DNA of 9,400 nucleotides from Peptococcaceae bacterium (GCA_017532485.1 JAFXJE010000113.1:1-9400), one strand, 5' to 3'; positions 1 through 7,901 are shown, counted from the stretch's first letter. The notes: generated by a model not told the origin, from the letters alone. Made by a program: numbers and translations.

Positions 1-1
1 A

Positions 2-1444
2 TACACAGTAGATGTTGTTTTAAACATAGATGAAAATAAAGTTTTGCAGCGTTGTCGCAGTAAATCTGTCAGCAAATCTGTAGTCGAAGAATATCAAGTG
101 CCAAAAAAAGGCAGCAAAGTTTTGGCCCAACGACCTATTGTCGTTGGGGCAGGGCCAGGAGGTTTATTTGCTGCGTATCTATTGGCTGAAAATGGTTATC
201 GTCCAATTTTATTGGAACGTGGGAAAGATGTAGATAGTCGGACAAGAGATGTAGAACATTTTTGGCAGACAGGCGAGTTGAACGAGCAATCTAATGTTCA
301 GTTTGGTGAAGGTGGTGCCGGTACATTTTCTGACGGCAAATTGAATACGGTAATTAAAGATATTCGCTGTCGCAAAGTTTTAGAAACTTTCGTAGCTTGT
401 GGTGCACCAGAAGATATTCTCTATGTGGCTAAACCACATGTTGGCACTGACCGTTTGAAAGAAGTAGTCAAAGAAATGCGGCGTCAGATTATTGCTCATG
501 GTGGCGAAGTGCGTTTTGAAGCCAAAGTTACAGAATTAATTATGGAAGATGGGCAAATAAAAGGTGTTATCATAAATGATGCAGAAAAATTGTTGAGCAA
601 CCATGTTATTTTGGCAATCGGGCATAGTGCCAGAGATACTTTCGCCCAATTAGCAGCTCAAAAGGTGGTTATGGAGGCAAAAGCCTTTGCTATTGGTGTG
701 CGGATAGAACACTTGCAAGCAGATATTAATACTGCTCAATATGGTGCTGATGCTCCGTTGGCAAATTTGGGGGCGGCTGATTATAAGTTGACTTGGCAGG
801 CTGCCAACGGCAGGGCTGTATATAGCTTTTGTATGTGTCCAGGCGGCACAGTAGTTGCGGCAGCTTCGGAGCAGGGTCGTTTAGTAGTAAACGGCATGAG
901 TAATCGAGCGAGAGATGGCAGAAATGCTAATAGTGCCTTGGTGGTAACAGTTAACCCGCAGGATTTTCCAGGCAATGACCCATTAGCTGGGGTAGCTTTT
1001 CAGCGCCAATGGGAAGAATTGGCTTATCAAATCGGTGGAGGCAGTTATGCTGCACCTGTGCAGCGTTGGGAAGATTTTGTTCAGGGTAAAGTAAGTACGG
1101 AATTTGGTAAGGTACAGCCAAGCTATTTGCCACAAACGGTATTTGCTGATTTACGAGAATGTTTACCTCCTTATGTGATAGAGGCACTTTTAGATGCTAT
1201 TCCTGCTTTTGGAAAAAAAATAAAAGGTTATGATGATAAAGATGCTTTATTGACAGGGGTAGAGACAAGAACATCTTCTCCAGTGCGTATTGTGCGTGAT
1301 GCAGAGTATCAAGCGATAGGTATTAAAGGCTTGTATCCTTGTGCTGAAGGGGCAGGTTATGCCGGTGGTATTATTTCTGCTGGAGTCGACGGTATTCGTT
1401 TGGCAGAAAAAATTATTGAACAATATCAACCTTTTGGGGTGTGA
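2..1444 (+). CDS. FAD-dependent dehydrogenase-like protein (COG2509 type), 5' end cut off
   Basis: The reading frame is open from base 2, so the gene enters from the left of the window. The TTG at 44 is not a credible start, because the residues before it (YTVDVV...) already fit the N-terminal domain of this family. A dinucleotide-binding GAGPGG lies at 146-163, followed by an acidic LLERG strand end. The family hallmark FGEGGAGTFSDGKLNT is encoded at about 302-349. The C-terminal FAD-closing segment (CAEGAGYAGGIISAGVDG) lies at about 1340-1393. About 480 residues are visible against roughly 530 in full-length relatives, so some 50 N-terminal residues are missing. The family is a cytosolic NAD(P)/FAD oxidoreductase whose substrate is not established, and I assign none. 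It ends in TGA four bases before the yraN-type gene, so the two are probably co-transcribed. Confidence 0.9.
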   Translation, partial: YTVDVVLNIDENKVLQRCRSKSVSKSVVEEYQVPKKGSKVLAQRPIVVGAGPGGLFAAYLLAENGYRPILLERGKDVDSRTRDVEHFWQTGELNEQSNVQFGEGGAGTFSDGKLNTVIKDIRCRKVLETFVACGAPEDILYVAKPHVGTDRLKEVVKEMRRQIIAHGGEVRFEAKVTELIMEDGQIKGVIINDAEKLLSNHVILAIGHSARDTFAQLAAQKVVMEAKAFAIGVRIEHLQADINTAQYGADAPLANLGAADYKLTWQAANGRAVYSFCMCPGGTVVAAASEQGRLVVNGMSNRARDGRNANSALVVTVNPQDFPGNDPLAGVAFQRQWEELAYQIGGGSYAAPVQRWEDFVQGKVSTEFGKVQPSYLPQTVFADLRECLPPYVIEALLDAIPAFGKKIKGYDDKDALLTGVETRTSSPVRIVRDAEYQAIGIKGLYPCAEGAGYAGGIISAGVDGIRLAEKIIEQYQPFGV

Positions 1445-1448
1445 AGTC

Positions 1449-1805
1449 GTGAAAACAGCTAAACAATTATTGGGAAGACAAAGTGAAGATTTAGCTGCTC
1501 GATATTTGCAAAAGAATGGTTATAAAATTATTACTAAAAATTATAGCTGCCGACAAGGCGAAATTGACATAATTGCACAAGAAAAAGATATTTTAGTTTT
1601 TGTGGAAGTGCGCAGTAAACAAAATCAACGCCATGGTTTGCCGATAGAAACCATAGATAAAAATAAGCAAATGAAAATACGCAAAGCAGCAGCAAATTAT
1701 TTATATCATCAAGGTAAAAATGATTGCTACTGTCGTTTTGATGTAGTAGCTGTTTTGTGGGAAAATAATACGTCGCAAATCAGTTTATATCGCGATGCCT
1801 TTTAA
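1449..1805 (+). CDS. yraN: YraN/UPF0102 family protein (nuclease-like fold)
   Basis: This is a small protein of 118 residues, the usual size for the family. Its N-terminal helix is GRQSEDLAARYLQ (residues 9-21). GEIDII follows at 37-42 and FVEVRSK at 51-57, which together form the conserved E-x-D...E-V-x-x-K core of restriction-endonuclease/Holliday-resolvase-like folds. A late RFDVVAV strand is also present. The biochemical role of YraN proteins is not settled. I chose GTG 1449 as start: it follows a GGGGTG site at 1436-1441 by seven bases and gives the family's normal N-terminus. The frame is open further upstream to 1341, but that would overlap the previous gene by about 100 bases and add a non-family extension. 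It ends in TAA and is followed by a 120-base gap, so it is probably the last gene of its unit. Confidence 0.9.
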   Translation: MKTAKQLLGRQSEDLAARYLQKNGYKIITKNYSCRQGEIDIIAQEKDILVFVEVRSKQNQRHGLPIETIDKNKQMKIRKAAANYLYHQGKNDCYCRFDVVAVLWENNTSQISLYRDAF

Positions 1806-1877
1806 CTTTGCTTATCCAGTGTATTAAAATCCTTTCTTCTAAATAGGAGAATAATTATATATTTTTTGTAGTAAATA

Positions 1878-1886
1878 TGGTATTAT
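1878..1886 (+). promoter_or_regulatory. Extended -10 promoter candidate for the prenyl/tetrapyrrole unit
   Basis: TGGTATTAT matches the TG-n-TATAAT extended -10 form with one mismatch in the hexamer. No good -35 stands 17 bases upstream (TATATT at 1858-1863), which extended -10 promoters tolerate. A start of transcription near 1892-1894 would leave a leader of about 33 bases before ATG 1926 with the Shine-Dalgarno site inside it. This is the only sizeable gap in the window and it follows the end of the yraN unit, so a promoter is expected here. Two tandem TATTAAT heptamers occupy 1884-1897 and overlap the -10. I see no riboswitch-like structure in the gap 1806-1925. Confidence 0.45.
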
Positions 1887-1916
1887 TAATTATTAATGTA
1901 TTTGTCTGTCGGATTT

Positions 1917-1922
1917 GGAGGG
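1917..1922 (+). promoter_or_regulatory. Shine-Dalgarno site deciding the hepS-like start
   Basis: GGAGGG stands three to four bases before ATG 1926 and six to seven before the adjacent in-frame GTG 1929. The longer in-frame ATG at 1896 has only AT-rich sequence upstream and would fall almost at the predicted transcript start. Translation therefore most likely starts at 1926 or 1929. Confidence 0.7.
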
Positions 1923-1925
1923 AAA

Positions 1926-2549
1926 ATGGTGGAACAAGTTATGCTAAAAGAAACAGTAGAAATGATACGCATTAATCATCAGTCTGTCTTTGATTTGCTG
2001 GACGTTCCTTTTTATCAAGAGGATTTTGTCTTTTTTCCTAAGTTAGCACTAGCTTTGGGCGAAGCTGTAGAAATGACAACGGAAAAAGCAAGCAAAATTG
2101 GCGTATTGTCAGAAATAATTCATTTATCCTCAAAAATTCATTTGATGATTGCAGAAGATACACCAACAGTTCAAAAGGAACGTCAACAAATGCAGCTGCC
2201 TATTTTAGTGGGTGATTTGTTGTATGGTAGATTTATTAATTATTTAACAGTGCATAATTTAGAACAATATTTACCACTGTATTTACAATATTTAAAAAAT
2301 TTAAACAGCAATGCCGCCAATAGCCTGCGTGAGCAGACAGCTTGGCAAAAAGATAAATTTGCTCATCAAGTGGAAATGTTGGCAGCAATGACGGTAGAGG
2401 TCTTTGTGTTGGCGAGTGCCGAAGAAAGACGAGAATTATTGTCGGCAAAAGCAAAGCAAATGGTGACAGAAAAGTTACCAGCTTGGGTAGAAAAGAAAAT
2501 TATGTCTTTGGCTGAACTGGAAAGTCTTGCCGAGACAGAGAAGATATAA
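1926..2549 (+). CDS. hepS: HepS-like non-catalytic subunit of a long-chain prenyl diphosphate synthase
   Basis: The protein has about 207 residues from ATG 1926. It has no DDxxD motif, yet its middle part lines up with trans-prenyl synthases: EIIHLSSKIH (residues 63-72) parallels ELIHMSSLIHDD in the next gene, with LMIAED in place of the first aspartate motif. QLPILVGDLLYGR (90-102) parallels the YxLxTGDYVL segment. The pattern QLP-L-GD followed by a helix and N-x-x-K/A-x-x-LR also resembles component I of heptaprenyl diphosphate synthase of Bacillus (HepS), recalled from memory and not aligned. In that system component I binds the catalytic subunit HepT, both are needed for activity, and the product is a quinone side chain. 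Here the catalytic partner follows after nine bases, which supports the call. The C-terminus is charged and helical. There is no signal peptide or membrane segment. The exact product length is unknown. Confidence 0.65.
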   Translation: MVEQVMLKETVEMIRINHQSVFDLLDVPFYQEDFVFFPKLALALGEAVEMTTEKASKIGVLSEIIHLSSKIHLMIAEDTPTVQKERQQMQLPILVGDLLYGRFINYLTVHNLEQYLPLYLQYLKNLNSNAANSLREQTAWQKDKFAHQVEMLAAMTVEVFVLASAEERRELLSAKAKQMVTEKLPAWVEKKIMSLAELESLAETEKI

Positions 2550-2558
2550 GGTGAAATT

Positions 2559-3536
2559 ATGTTTAAAATGTTGGGGCAAGCTTATGGTATGCAAAAAAAT
2601 CTGAATAAAGTTGAAGAATTTTTAAATGACTTTATGACTTTTAATGAGCCATATATCAGCAAAAGTGCTTTAGAAGTGCTGAGTAGTGGTGGTAAAAGGG
2701 TTCGTCCTACTTTAGTCATTTTGACAGCTTCTGCATTTGGACAGGAGGAAAAAGCTATTCCCTTAGCAGCGGCGATGGAATTAATCCATATGTCCTCACT
2801 TATTCATGATGATATTATTGACGGTGCTGATACGAGAAGGGGTATGCCTACTTTAAATGTAGCCCACAGCAGACAATATGCACTACATACAGGTGACTAT
2901 GTTTTAACAAAAGCTGTAGAATTAGTCAGCGAACAGCCTAATGGTCAACGCTTGTTATCGGTAATTGCTGACTTAAGTATTGAAATGAGCTTAGGTGAAA
3001 TTGAACAGCTTCGCACTATGTATGATGTTGAACAAACAGTGGAAGATTATAACTATCGTATTGACCGTAAAACTGCTTTGCTGATGGCTACTAGTTGTCA
3101 AGCAGGGGCGCTGGTAGCGTATGCACCCGAAGAATTGGCGGATTTGTATTATCAAATTGGTCATAATTTAGGCATGGCATTTCAAATCAAGGATGATATT
3201 CTCGATTTTGAAACAAGTGCCAAAAAATTAGGCAAACCTGCTGGTGAGGATTTGGCGAGAGGTATTATGACTTTGCCGACAATCTTGGTTTTACAGAAGG
3301 ATTTTGCTGAACGTGAATGGTTGATTAATGCAATTAAACAGCGCTTTCCTGGAGGCAGAGCAGAAGTAAATCGTGCGATAGAAATTATTAAAGAACAAAA
3401 TGGCTTAGAGGCCGCACATGAATATTCTTTACAATATGTTGCCGAGGCAAAAAAATGTATAGCTTTATTGCCAGAACATCCTGTGCAAAAGACATTATTG
3501 GCAGGTGCGGATTATATCATAGAGAGGTCGTTTTAA
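2559..3536 (+). CDS. hepT: Long-chain polyprenyl diphosphate synthase, catalytic subunit (HepT-like)
   Basis: At 325 residues this is full length for a trans-isoprenyl diphosphate synthase, which condenses isopentenyl diphosphate onto an allylic diphosphate in the cytosol. GGKRVRP lies at residues 44-50 (isopentenyl diphosphate binding). The first aspartate-rich motif DDIID is at 84-88, followed by ADTRRG (90-95). GEIEQ starts at 147, RKTA at 170-173, and the second motif DDILD is at 212-216 with KLGKPAGEDL after it. The residues four and five places before the first motif are both Ser, i.e. small, with no bulky aromatic stop, which fits a long-chain product such as a quinone side chain. The preceding HepS-like gene makes a two-subunit enzyme likely. 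The ATG follows the previous stop by nine bases, with AAGGTGA as ribosome site. A geranylgeranyl or octaprenyl product cannot be excluded. Confidence 0.9.
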   Translation: MFKMLGQAYGMQKNLNKVEEFLNDFMTFNEPYISKSALEVLSSGGKRVRPTLVILTASAFGQEEKAIPLAAAMELIHMSSLIHDDIIDGADTRRGMPTLNVAHSRQYALHTGDYVLTKAVELVSEQPNGQRLLSVIADLSIEMSLGEIEQLRTMYDVEQTVEDYNYRIDRKTALLMATSCQAGALVAYAPEELADLYYQIGHNLGMAFQIKDDILDFETSAKKLGKPAGEDLARGIMTLPTILVLQKDFAEREWLINAIKQRFPGGRAEVNRAIEIIKEQNGLEAAHEYSLQYVAEAKKCIALLPEHPVQKTLLAGADYIIERSF

Positions 3537-3537
3537 G

Positions 3538-4167
3538 ATGGGGTTTACCTACGGGGTAAGTTTAAATTTACAGGATAAAAAGTGTATTGTAGTTGGTGGT
3601 GGTGCAGTTGCCGAACGTAAAATATTACGTTTGTTAGAAAATAAAGCTGTTGTCACAGTAGTCAGCCCACAATTAACAGAAAACTTACAAAAGTTACAAA
3701 AGCAATTCATTTGGATTGCAGATACTTATCAGGAAAGTTATTTAGAGGACAGTTTTTTAGTGATTGCAGCGACTAATAGTCGCGAAGTTAATCAAGAAAT
3801 TGCCCAGTATTGCCATGCGCATAATAAATTAGTTAATATAATTGACAGCTTGGAGGAAAGCAACTTCACCGTAAATTCTACCGTTCAGCGAGGAGATTTG
3901 TTATTAACAATTTCTACCGGTGGAGCAAGCCCTGCGCTGGCTAAAAAAATTCGTCAGCAACTGGAAGAACAATATGGTCCAGAATACGCAGTAGTTTTAG
4001 ATATAATGAGAACTTTACGTGCTGAAGCCATGGAAAAAATTTCAGATGAAGAAAAAAGAAGAACATTTTTGCAGGAATTAGGGCAAACAGATATTGAAAA
4101 AATTCTGCAGACGGAAACGACAGAAGAATGGGAAAAAAGGGTGAGATTATGTCTATCATCTTATTAG
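3538..4167 (+). CDS. sirC: Precorrin-2 dehydrogenase / sirohydrochlorin ferrochelatase (Met8/SirC/CysG-N type)
   Basis: This enzyme oxidises precorrin-2 to sirohydrochlorin with NAD+; many members also insert Fe2+ to give siroheme. It has 209 residues, typical for the stand-alone form. The NAD-binding Rossmann motif GGGAVAERK is at residues 20-28, AATN at 77-80, and NIID at 100-103, whose Asp103 matches the conserved catalytic aspartate of the Met8/CysG family. The family signature ISTGGASPALAKK is at 125-137. The usual F-x-x-P-A/S before the RG pair is FTVNS here, a mild departure. Whether it chelates iron or only dehydrogenates cannot be told from sequence. It begins one base after the hepT-like stop, with AGAGAGG at 3521-3527, and its 3' end overlaps hemA by 19 bases. 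The terminal residues RLCLSSY arise from that overlap. Confidence 0.92.
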   Translation: MGFTYGVSLNLQDKKCIVVGGGAVAERKILRLLENKAVVTVVSPQLTENLQKLQKQFIWIADTYQESYLEDSFLVIAATNSREVNQEIAQYCHAHNKLVNIIDSLEESNFTVNSTVQRGDLLLTISTGGASPALAKKIRQQLEEQYGPEYAVVLDIMRTLRAEAMEKISDEEKRRTFLQELGQTDIEKILQTETTEEWEKRVRLCLSSY

Positions 4168-5438
4168 GATTAAATCATAAAAGTGCATCAGTAGAAATTC
4201 GGGAAAAGGTAGCTATGTCAAAACCCCATATCCGTCAAAATGTAGAAAAATTACGGAATTTGGCAGGAGTAAACGGTATTTCTATCCTTTCTACCTGCAA
4301 TCGAACAGAATTCTATTTAGATGCCGAAGATAATGAACAAGCTAAGCAATCGCTTTTAGCTTTTATTGCAGAATATAGTGGTTATGAACAAAACTTATTA
4401 TTAGAGCATATCTACATTCGTGTGGGTAAAGATGCTGTAGGTCATTTATTTACAGTAGCAGCTGGTCTTGATTCTATGATTTTAGGCGAAAGTCAAATTC
4501 AAGGACAAGTACAAGATGCTTATAATTATGCTTTGGAATTTGGTCTCTCCAGCAGCATTTTGAATACTTTATTGATGAATGCCTTATCTTTGGGGAAAAG
4601 AGTGCGGACAGAAACTTATATTGACCGGCAAGCAGTTTCCATCAGTTCAGCAGCGGTGGAATTGGCAAAGCAAGAGTTGGGTACTTTGCAGAACAAAACA
4701 GTGTTAATTCTCGGTGCTGGCGAAACAAGTGAACTGGCAGCTCGCCATTTGGTAAGCAACGGGATTACAGGTGTAATTGTTGCGAATAGAACATTCGAAC
4801 GAGCACAGCGTTTAGCTGATGAGTTTGGTGGTAAAGCTGTTAAGCTAGACCATTTTGGTCTGCATTTGGCTGATGCAGATATCGTTATCAGCTGTACAGC
4901 TTCACCGAAGTATGTGATTGAACGTAAAGACGTTGAACCTTTATTGGCAGGGCGTCAAAAACCGTTATTATTTATTGATATAGCTGTGCCGAGGGATATT
5001 GAGCCAGCTGTGGCAGAAATTCCTCATGTTTATTTACATGATATTGACGATTTACAAAATGTGGTGGCGCAAAATTTAGAAGGACGGCAGAGAGAAGCTG
5101 TCAAAGCTAGAGCAATTGTTGAAGAAGAACTGGATAATTTTTTCTTTTGGCTTGATTCGCGTTTAGTAGTACCGACAATTGTAAAAATGCGTGAGCAAGC
5201 AGAAATGATTAAGGCTAAGGAAGTAGAAAAGGCTTTAAGACGTATTGATAATGTAACACCACGCGAACAGAAAATTATTGAGCAGTTGGCTCATTCGATT
5301 GTTAATCAGTGGTTGCATAAGCCTATTGCCAATTTAAAATATTTGGCGGGGACAAATGAAGATCGCGTAGAATGTTATATTCGGGCTATGCATGACTTAT
5401 TCAGTTTAGCTGATGAAGAGGAGGGAGCAAATGAGTAA
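4149..5438 (+). CDS. hemA: Glutamyl-tRNA reductase
   Basis: It reduces glutamyl-tRNA(Glu) with NADPH to glutamate-1-semialdehyde, the first committed step of the C5 tetrapyrrole route. At 429 residues it is full length. The N-terminal LGLNHKSASVEIRE is followed by LSTCNRTE, with the catalytic Cys at residue 50 as in well-studied homologues. His99 lies before GLDSMILGESQI (106-117). RQAVSISSAAVELA (160-173) leads to the NADPH-binding GAGE (189-192) and the ANRT strand end. IDIAVPRDIEP and a C-terminal helical dimerisation region follow. I chose ATG 4149 rather than the upstream in-frame ATG 4128: it puts Cys at position 50 and has AGGGTGA just upstream. It starts inside the 3' end of the precorrin-2 dehydrogenase gene, so the pair is probably translationally coupled. 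Confidence 0.97.
   Translation: MSIILLGLNHKSASVEIREKVAMSKPHIRQNVEKLRNLAGVNGISILSTCNRTEFYLDAEDNEQAKQSLLAFIAEYSGYEQNLLLEHIYIRVGKDAVGHLFTVAAGLDSMILGESQIQGQVQDAYNYALEFGLSSSILNTLLMNALSLGKRVRTETYIDRQAVSISSAAVELAKQELGTLQNKTVLILGAGETSELAARHLVSNGITGVIVANRTFERAQRLADEFGGKAVKLDHFGLHLADADIVISCTASPKYVIERKDVEPLLAGRQKPLLFIDIAVPRDIEPAVAEIPHVYLHDIDDLQNVVAQNLEGRQREAVKARAIVEEELDNFFFWLDSRLVVPTIVKMREQAEMIKAKEVEKALRRIDNVTPREQKIIEQLAHSIVNQWLHKPIANLKYLAGTNEDRVECYIRAMHDLFSLADEEEGANE
5419..5424 (+). promoter_or_regulatory. Shine-Dalgarno site of hemC inside the end of hemA
   Basis: A perfect AGGAGG lies six bases before ATG 5431 and within the last codons of hemA. It fixes the hemC start and allows independent or coupled initiation although the two genes overlap. 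Confidence 0.8.
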
Positions 5439-6366
5439 AAAAGTCATTAAAGTAGGCTCCAGAGATAGTGTTTTAGCTATGTGGCAAACAAATTTTGTGA
5501 TTGAACAGTTAAAAAAAGTCACAGATGATTATGATTTTGAAATCGTCTCTTTAAAAACTAAAGGTGATAAAATTTTAGATGTTTCTTTGGCAAAAATCGG
5601 TGACAAAGGGTTGTTTACTCAAGAGTTAGAGAGTGGCTTGCTTAGTGGAGAAGTAGCTTTTGCCGTACACAGCCTGAAAGATATGCCGACAGAGTTACCA
5701 GAGGGGTTACAAATGTCAGCTGTATTGACTAGACATGACCCAAGCGATGCTCTTATTTCCGATAAATATCAGAGCTTTGCCGAGCTGCCACAGGGTGCAA
5801 AAGTAGGTACCAGCAGTTTGCGCAGAAAAGCTCAGCTTTTAAATGCGCGTCCTGATTTAGATATTCATGATTTGCGTGGTAACTTACAGACGAGAATGCG
5901 TAAAATGCGTGAAGAAAATTTTGATGCGATTATTTTGGCTGCAGCTGGTGTAGAAAGATTAGAGTGGCATGACCAAATTAAAGAAAAATTATCTTTTGAT
6001 ATTTGCTTACCAGCAGTTAGTCAGGGGGTAATTGGGATAGAAACTCGCAGTGATGATGAGGAGATTATCAAGCTTGTGCAGTTGATTAATGATAAAGAAA
6101 CAGAAGCTTGCGTAGCAGCAGAGCGTTCTCTGTTAAAATCTTTGGAAGGTGGCTGTCAAATTCCAATCGGTGCGTATGCCGAAATTACAACAGAAGGAAT
6201 TCGTTTACAAGGTATGGTAGGCTCTCTTGATGGAAAAACAATTATTCGGGATGAAATAACAGGTGCAGTAGATGCCGGTAAAGAATTGGGTCAACAGTTG
6301 GCTGACCGTTTAAGTCAAGCTGGTGGTCAAGAAATTTTAGCAGAAATCAGAATGGAGATGAAGTAA
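5431..6366 (+). CDS. hemC: Hydroxymethylbilane synthase (porphobilinogen deaminase)
   Basis: It polymerises four porphobilinogens into hydroxymethylbilane using a covalently bound dipyrromethane cofactor. It has 311 residues, normal for the family. KVGSRDS is at residues 7-13, DKGLFTQELE at 58-67, and HSLKDMPTELP at 80-90, with the catalytic Asp at 84. VGTSSLRRKAQL, DLRGNLQTR and LAAAGVERL follow in family order. SLEGGCQIPIGA holds the cofactor cysteine at 242, the same number as in E. coli. ATG 5431 is chosen over ATG 5413 because AGGAGG at 5419-5424 stands six bases before it and the resulting numbering matches homologues. It overlaps the end of hemA by eight bases, and its TAA shares one base with the next ATG. 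Confidence 0.97.
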   Translation: MSKKVIKVGSRDSVLAMWQTNFVIEQLKKVTDDYDFEIVSLKTKGDKILDVSLAKIGDKGLFTQELESGLLSGEVAFAVHSLKDMPTELPEGLQMSAVLTRHDPSDALISDKYQSFAELPQGAKVGTSSLRRKAQLLNARPDLDIHDLRGNLQTRMRKMREENFDAIILAAAGVERLEWHDQIKEKLSFDICLPAVSQGVIGIETRSDDEEIIKLVQLINDKETEACVAAERSLLKSLEGGCQIPIGAYAEITTEGIRLQGMVGSLDGKTIIRDEITGAVDAGKELGQQLADRLSQAGGQEILAEIRMEMK

Positions 6367-7886
6367 TGACAAAAGGGAAAGTATATTTAATCGGGGCAGG
6401 TCCTGGGGATATTAAATTAATTACGGTCAAAGGTTTAGAATGTATTCAGGAAGCAGATGTAATTGTTTATGACCGTTTAGCTAACCCACGCCTTTTATCT
6501 TATCGCCGTCCTGACGCGGAATTGATTTATGTAGGCAAATCTCCTGAACGTCATACTTTAACTCAGGAAGAAATCAATCAAGTATTGGTAGAACAAGGCT
6601 TAAAAGGTAAAGTAGTAGCTCGCTTAAAAGGCGGCGACCCATATGTTTTTGGTCGTGGTGGTGAAGAAGGGGAAGAATTACGTAAAGCAGGTATTCCTTT
6701 CGAAGAAGTACCTGGTATTACCTCGGCAATTTCCGTACCAGCTTATGCAGGTATTCCTATTACTCATCGTAACTTTACATCTACCTTTACGGTAATTACA
6801 GGTAATGAAGACCCAACTAAAGAAAATAGCAAAGTTAACTGGGCACGTTTAGCATCTGACCCAGGTACTTTAGTATTTTTGATGGGTGTGGGCAATTTAC
6901 CACAAATCGTAGAACAATTAGTACAAAACGGCAAAGATGAGCAAACACCAGTTGCTTTAATTCGCTGGGGTACAAGACCTGAGCAGCAGGTAGTAACAGG
7001 TGTTTTAGCTAATATCGTAGATGAAGTGAAAAAAGCAGGTTTAACATCTCCTGCAATTATCATTATCGGTGAAGTTGTTACTATGCGTGAAACTTTGCGT
7101 TGGTTTGAAGATAAACCTTTATTCGGCAAAAGAATTTTAGTAACTCGTTCTCGTGAACAAGCGAGTGAGCTTTCCGAAAAATTAGAGCGTTTGGGTGCTG
7201 AGGCTTGGGAATATCCAACGATTAAAATTAAAGAACCAGAAGATTTGGCAGCGTTAGACCAAGCTGTAGCGTCAGCAGGTGACTATCAATGGATTATTTT
7301 CACCAGTGTGAATGGTGTGCAAGCATTTTTCAGCAGAATGCAGGCATTAGGTAAAGATATTCGTACTTTAGGCAATGCCAAGATTTGTGCTATCGGACCA
7401 AAGACAGCCGAAGTTTTACAAGAAAGAGGCTTGATGGTGGAAGTTATGCCGGAAGTATTCCGAGCAGAGGCAGTAGTAGAAGCACTGACTGGTCATATTC
7501 AAGTTGGCGATAAAGTGTTATTGCCAAGAGCAGATTTAGCACGTCAAGTTTTAGTAGACAGCTTACAGGAAATGGGCGCTGAAGTTAAAGAAGTAATTGC
7601 TTATCAGACAGTTATGGCTGATGAAATGGATACACAATTATTATTGGAAAAATTACAAGCCAAAGAAATTCATGTTTTAACCTTTACCAGTTCTTCCACA
7701 GTTAATAACTTTATGCAACTGGTAGGAAACGAACACCGTGCTTTATTAGACGGTATTACAGTTGCCTGCATTGGTCCGATTACAGCGGAAACAGCAAAAA
7801 AAGCAGGCTTAACAGTAGATATTTGTGCTGAACAATACACCATTAATGGTTTGGTAGAAGCAATTGTAGCTCATCAAGCCAAATAA
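6366..7886 (+). CDS. cobA-hemD: Fusion of uroporphyrinogen-III C-methyltransferase and uroporphyrinogen-III synthase
   Basis: This is a two-domain protein of 506 residues. Residues 1 to about 245 are the SAM-dependent methyltransferase that turns uroporphyrinogen III into precorrin-2: GAGPGD at 10-15, VYDRLANP at 34-41, LKGGDPYVFGRGGEE at 87-101, PGITSAISVPAYAGIPITHR at 116-135, and a LMGVGN loop. Residues from about 253 are the synthase that cyclises hydroxymethylbilane: KRILVTRSREQ at 255-265, WIIFTSVNGV, AIGPKTAEVL, LLPRADLARQVL, and TFTSSSTVNNF with ACIGPITAETA near the end. The order methyltransferase then synthase is a known fusion in clostridia-like genomes. A stand-alone hemD is therefore not needed. 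The start overlaps the hemC stop by one base (TAATG), with GGAGATGA at 6354-6361. No key motif is missing in either half. Confidence 0.95.
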   Translation: MTKGKVYLIGAGPGDIKLITVKGLECIQEADVIVYDRLANPRLLSYRRPDAELIYVGKSPERHTLTQEEINQVLVEQGLKGKVVARLKGGDPYVFGRGGEEGEELRKAGIPFEEVPGITSAISVPAYAGIPITHRNFTSTFTVITGNEDPTKENSKVNWARLASDPGTLVFLMGVGNLPQIVEQLVQNGKDEQTPVALIRWGTRPEQQVVTGVLANIVDEVKKAGLTSPAIIIIGEVVTMRETLRWFEDKPLFGKRILVTRSREQASELSEKLERLGAEAWEYPTIKIKEPEDLAALDQAVASAGDYQWIIFTSVNGVQAFFSRMQALGKDIRTLGNAKICAIGPKTAEVLQERGLMVEVMPEVFRAEAVVEALTGHIQVGDKVLLPRADLARQVLVDSLQEMGAEVKEVIAYQTVMADEMDTQLLLEKLQAKEIHVLTFTSSSTVNNFMQLVGNEHRALLDGITVACIGPITAETAKKAGLTVDICAEQYTINGLVEAIVAHQAK

Positions 7887-7901
7887 AGAGGGGCGATTGA
7901 A

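Noticed and set aside
44..46. TTG as a start codon for the first gene.
   Set aside because: The frame is open to the window edge and the upstream residues fit the family, so the gene begins outside the window.
1341..1448. Longer N-terminus for the YraN protein.
   Set aside because: It would lie inside the end of the FAD-dependent gene and add residues unlike the family. GTG 1449 has a suitable ribosome site and gives the normal length.
1834..1867. Possible terminator after the yraN-type gene: TTCTTCT / AGGAGAA stem (1834-1840 with 1845-1851, loop AAAT) and a T run at 1862-1867.
   Set aside because: The stem has only seven pairs, is AT-rich and includes one G-U pair. The T run begins ten bases after the stem, so it does not fit an intrinsic terminator well.
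1806..1925. A riboswitch (for example cobalamin type) before the tetrapyrrole unit.
   Set aside because: The gap is only 120 bases, very AT-rich, and shows no conserved B12-box-like segment or stable multi-stem fold by eye.
6764..7129. A 121-codon open frame on the minus strand.
   Set aside because: It lies wholly inside the methyltransferase half of the cobA-hemD fusion, which has clear conserved motifs on the plus strand. The reverse frame shows no recognisable domain and is a shadow of the real gene.
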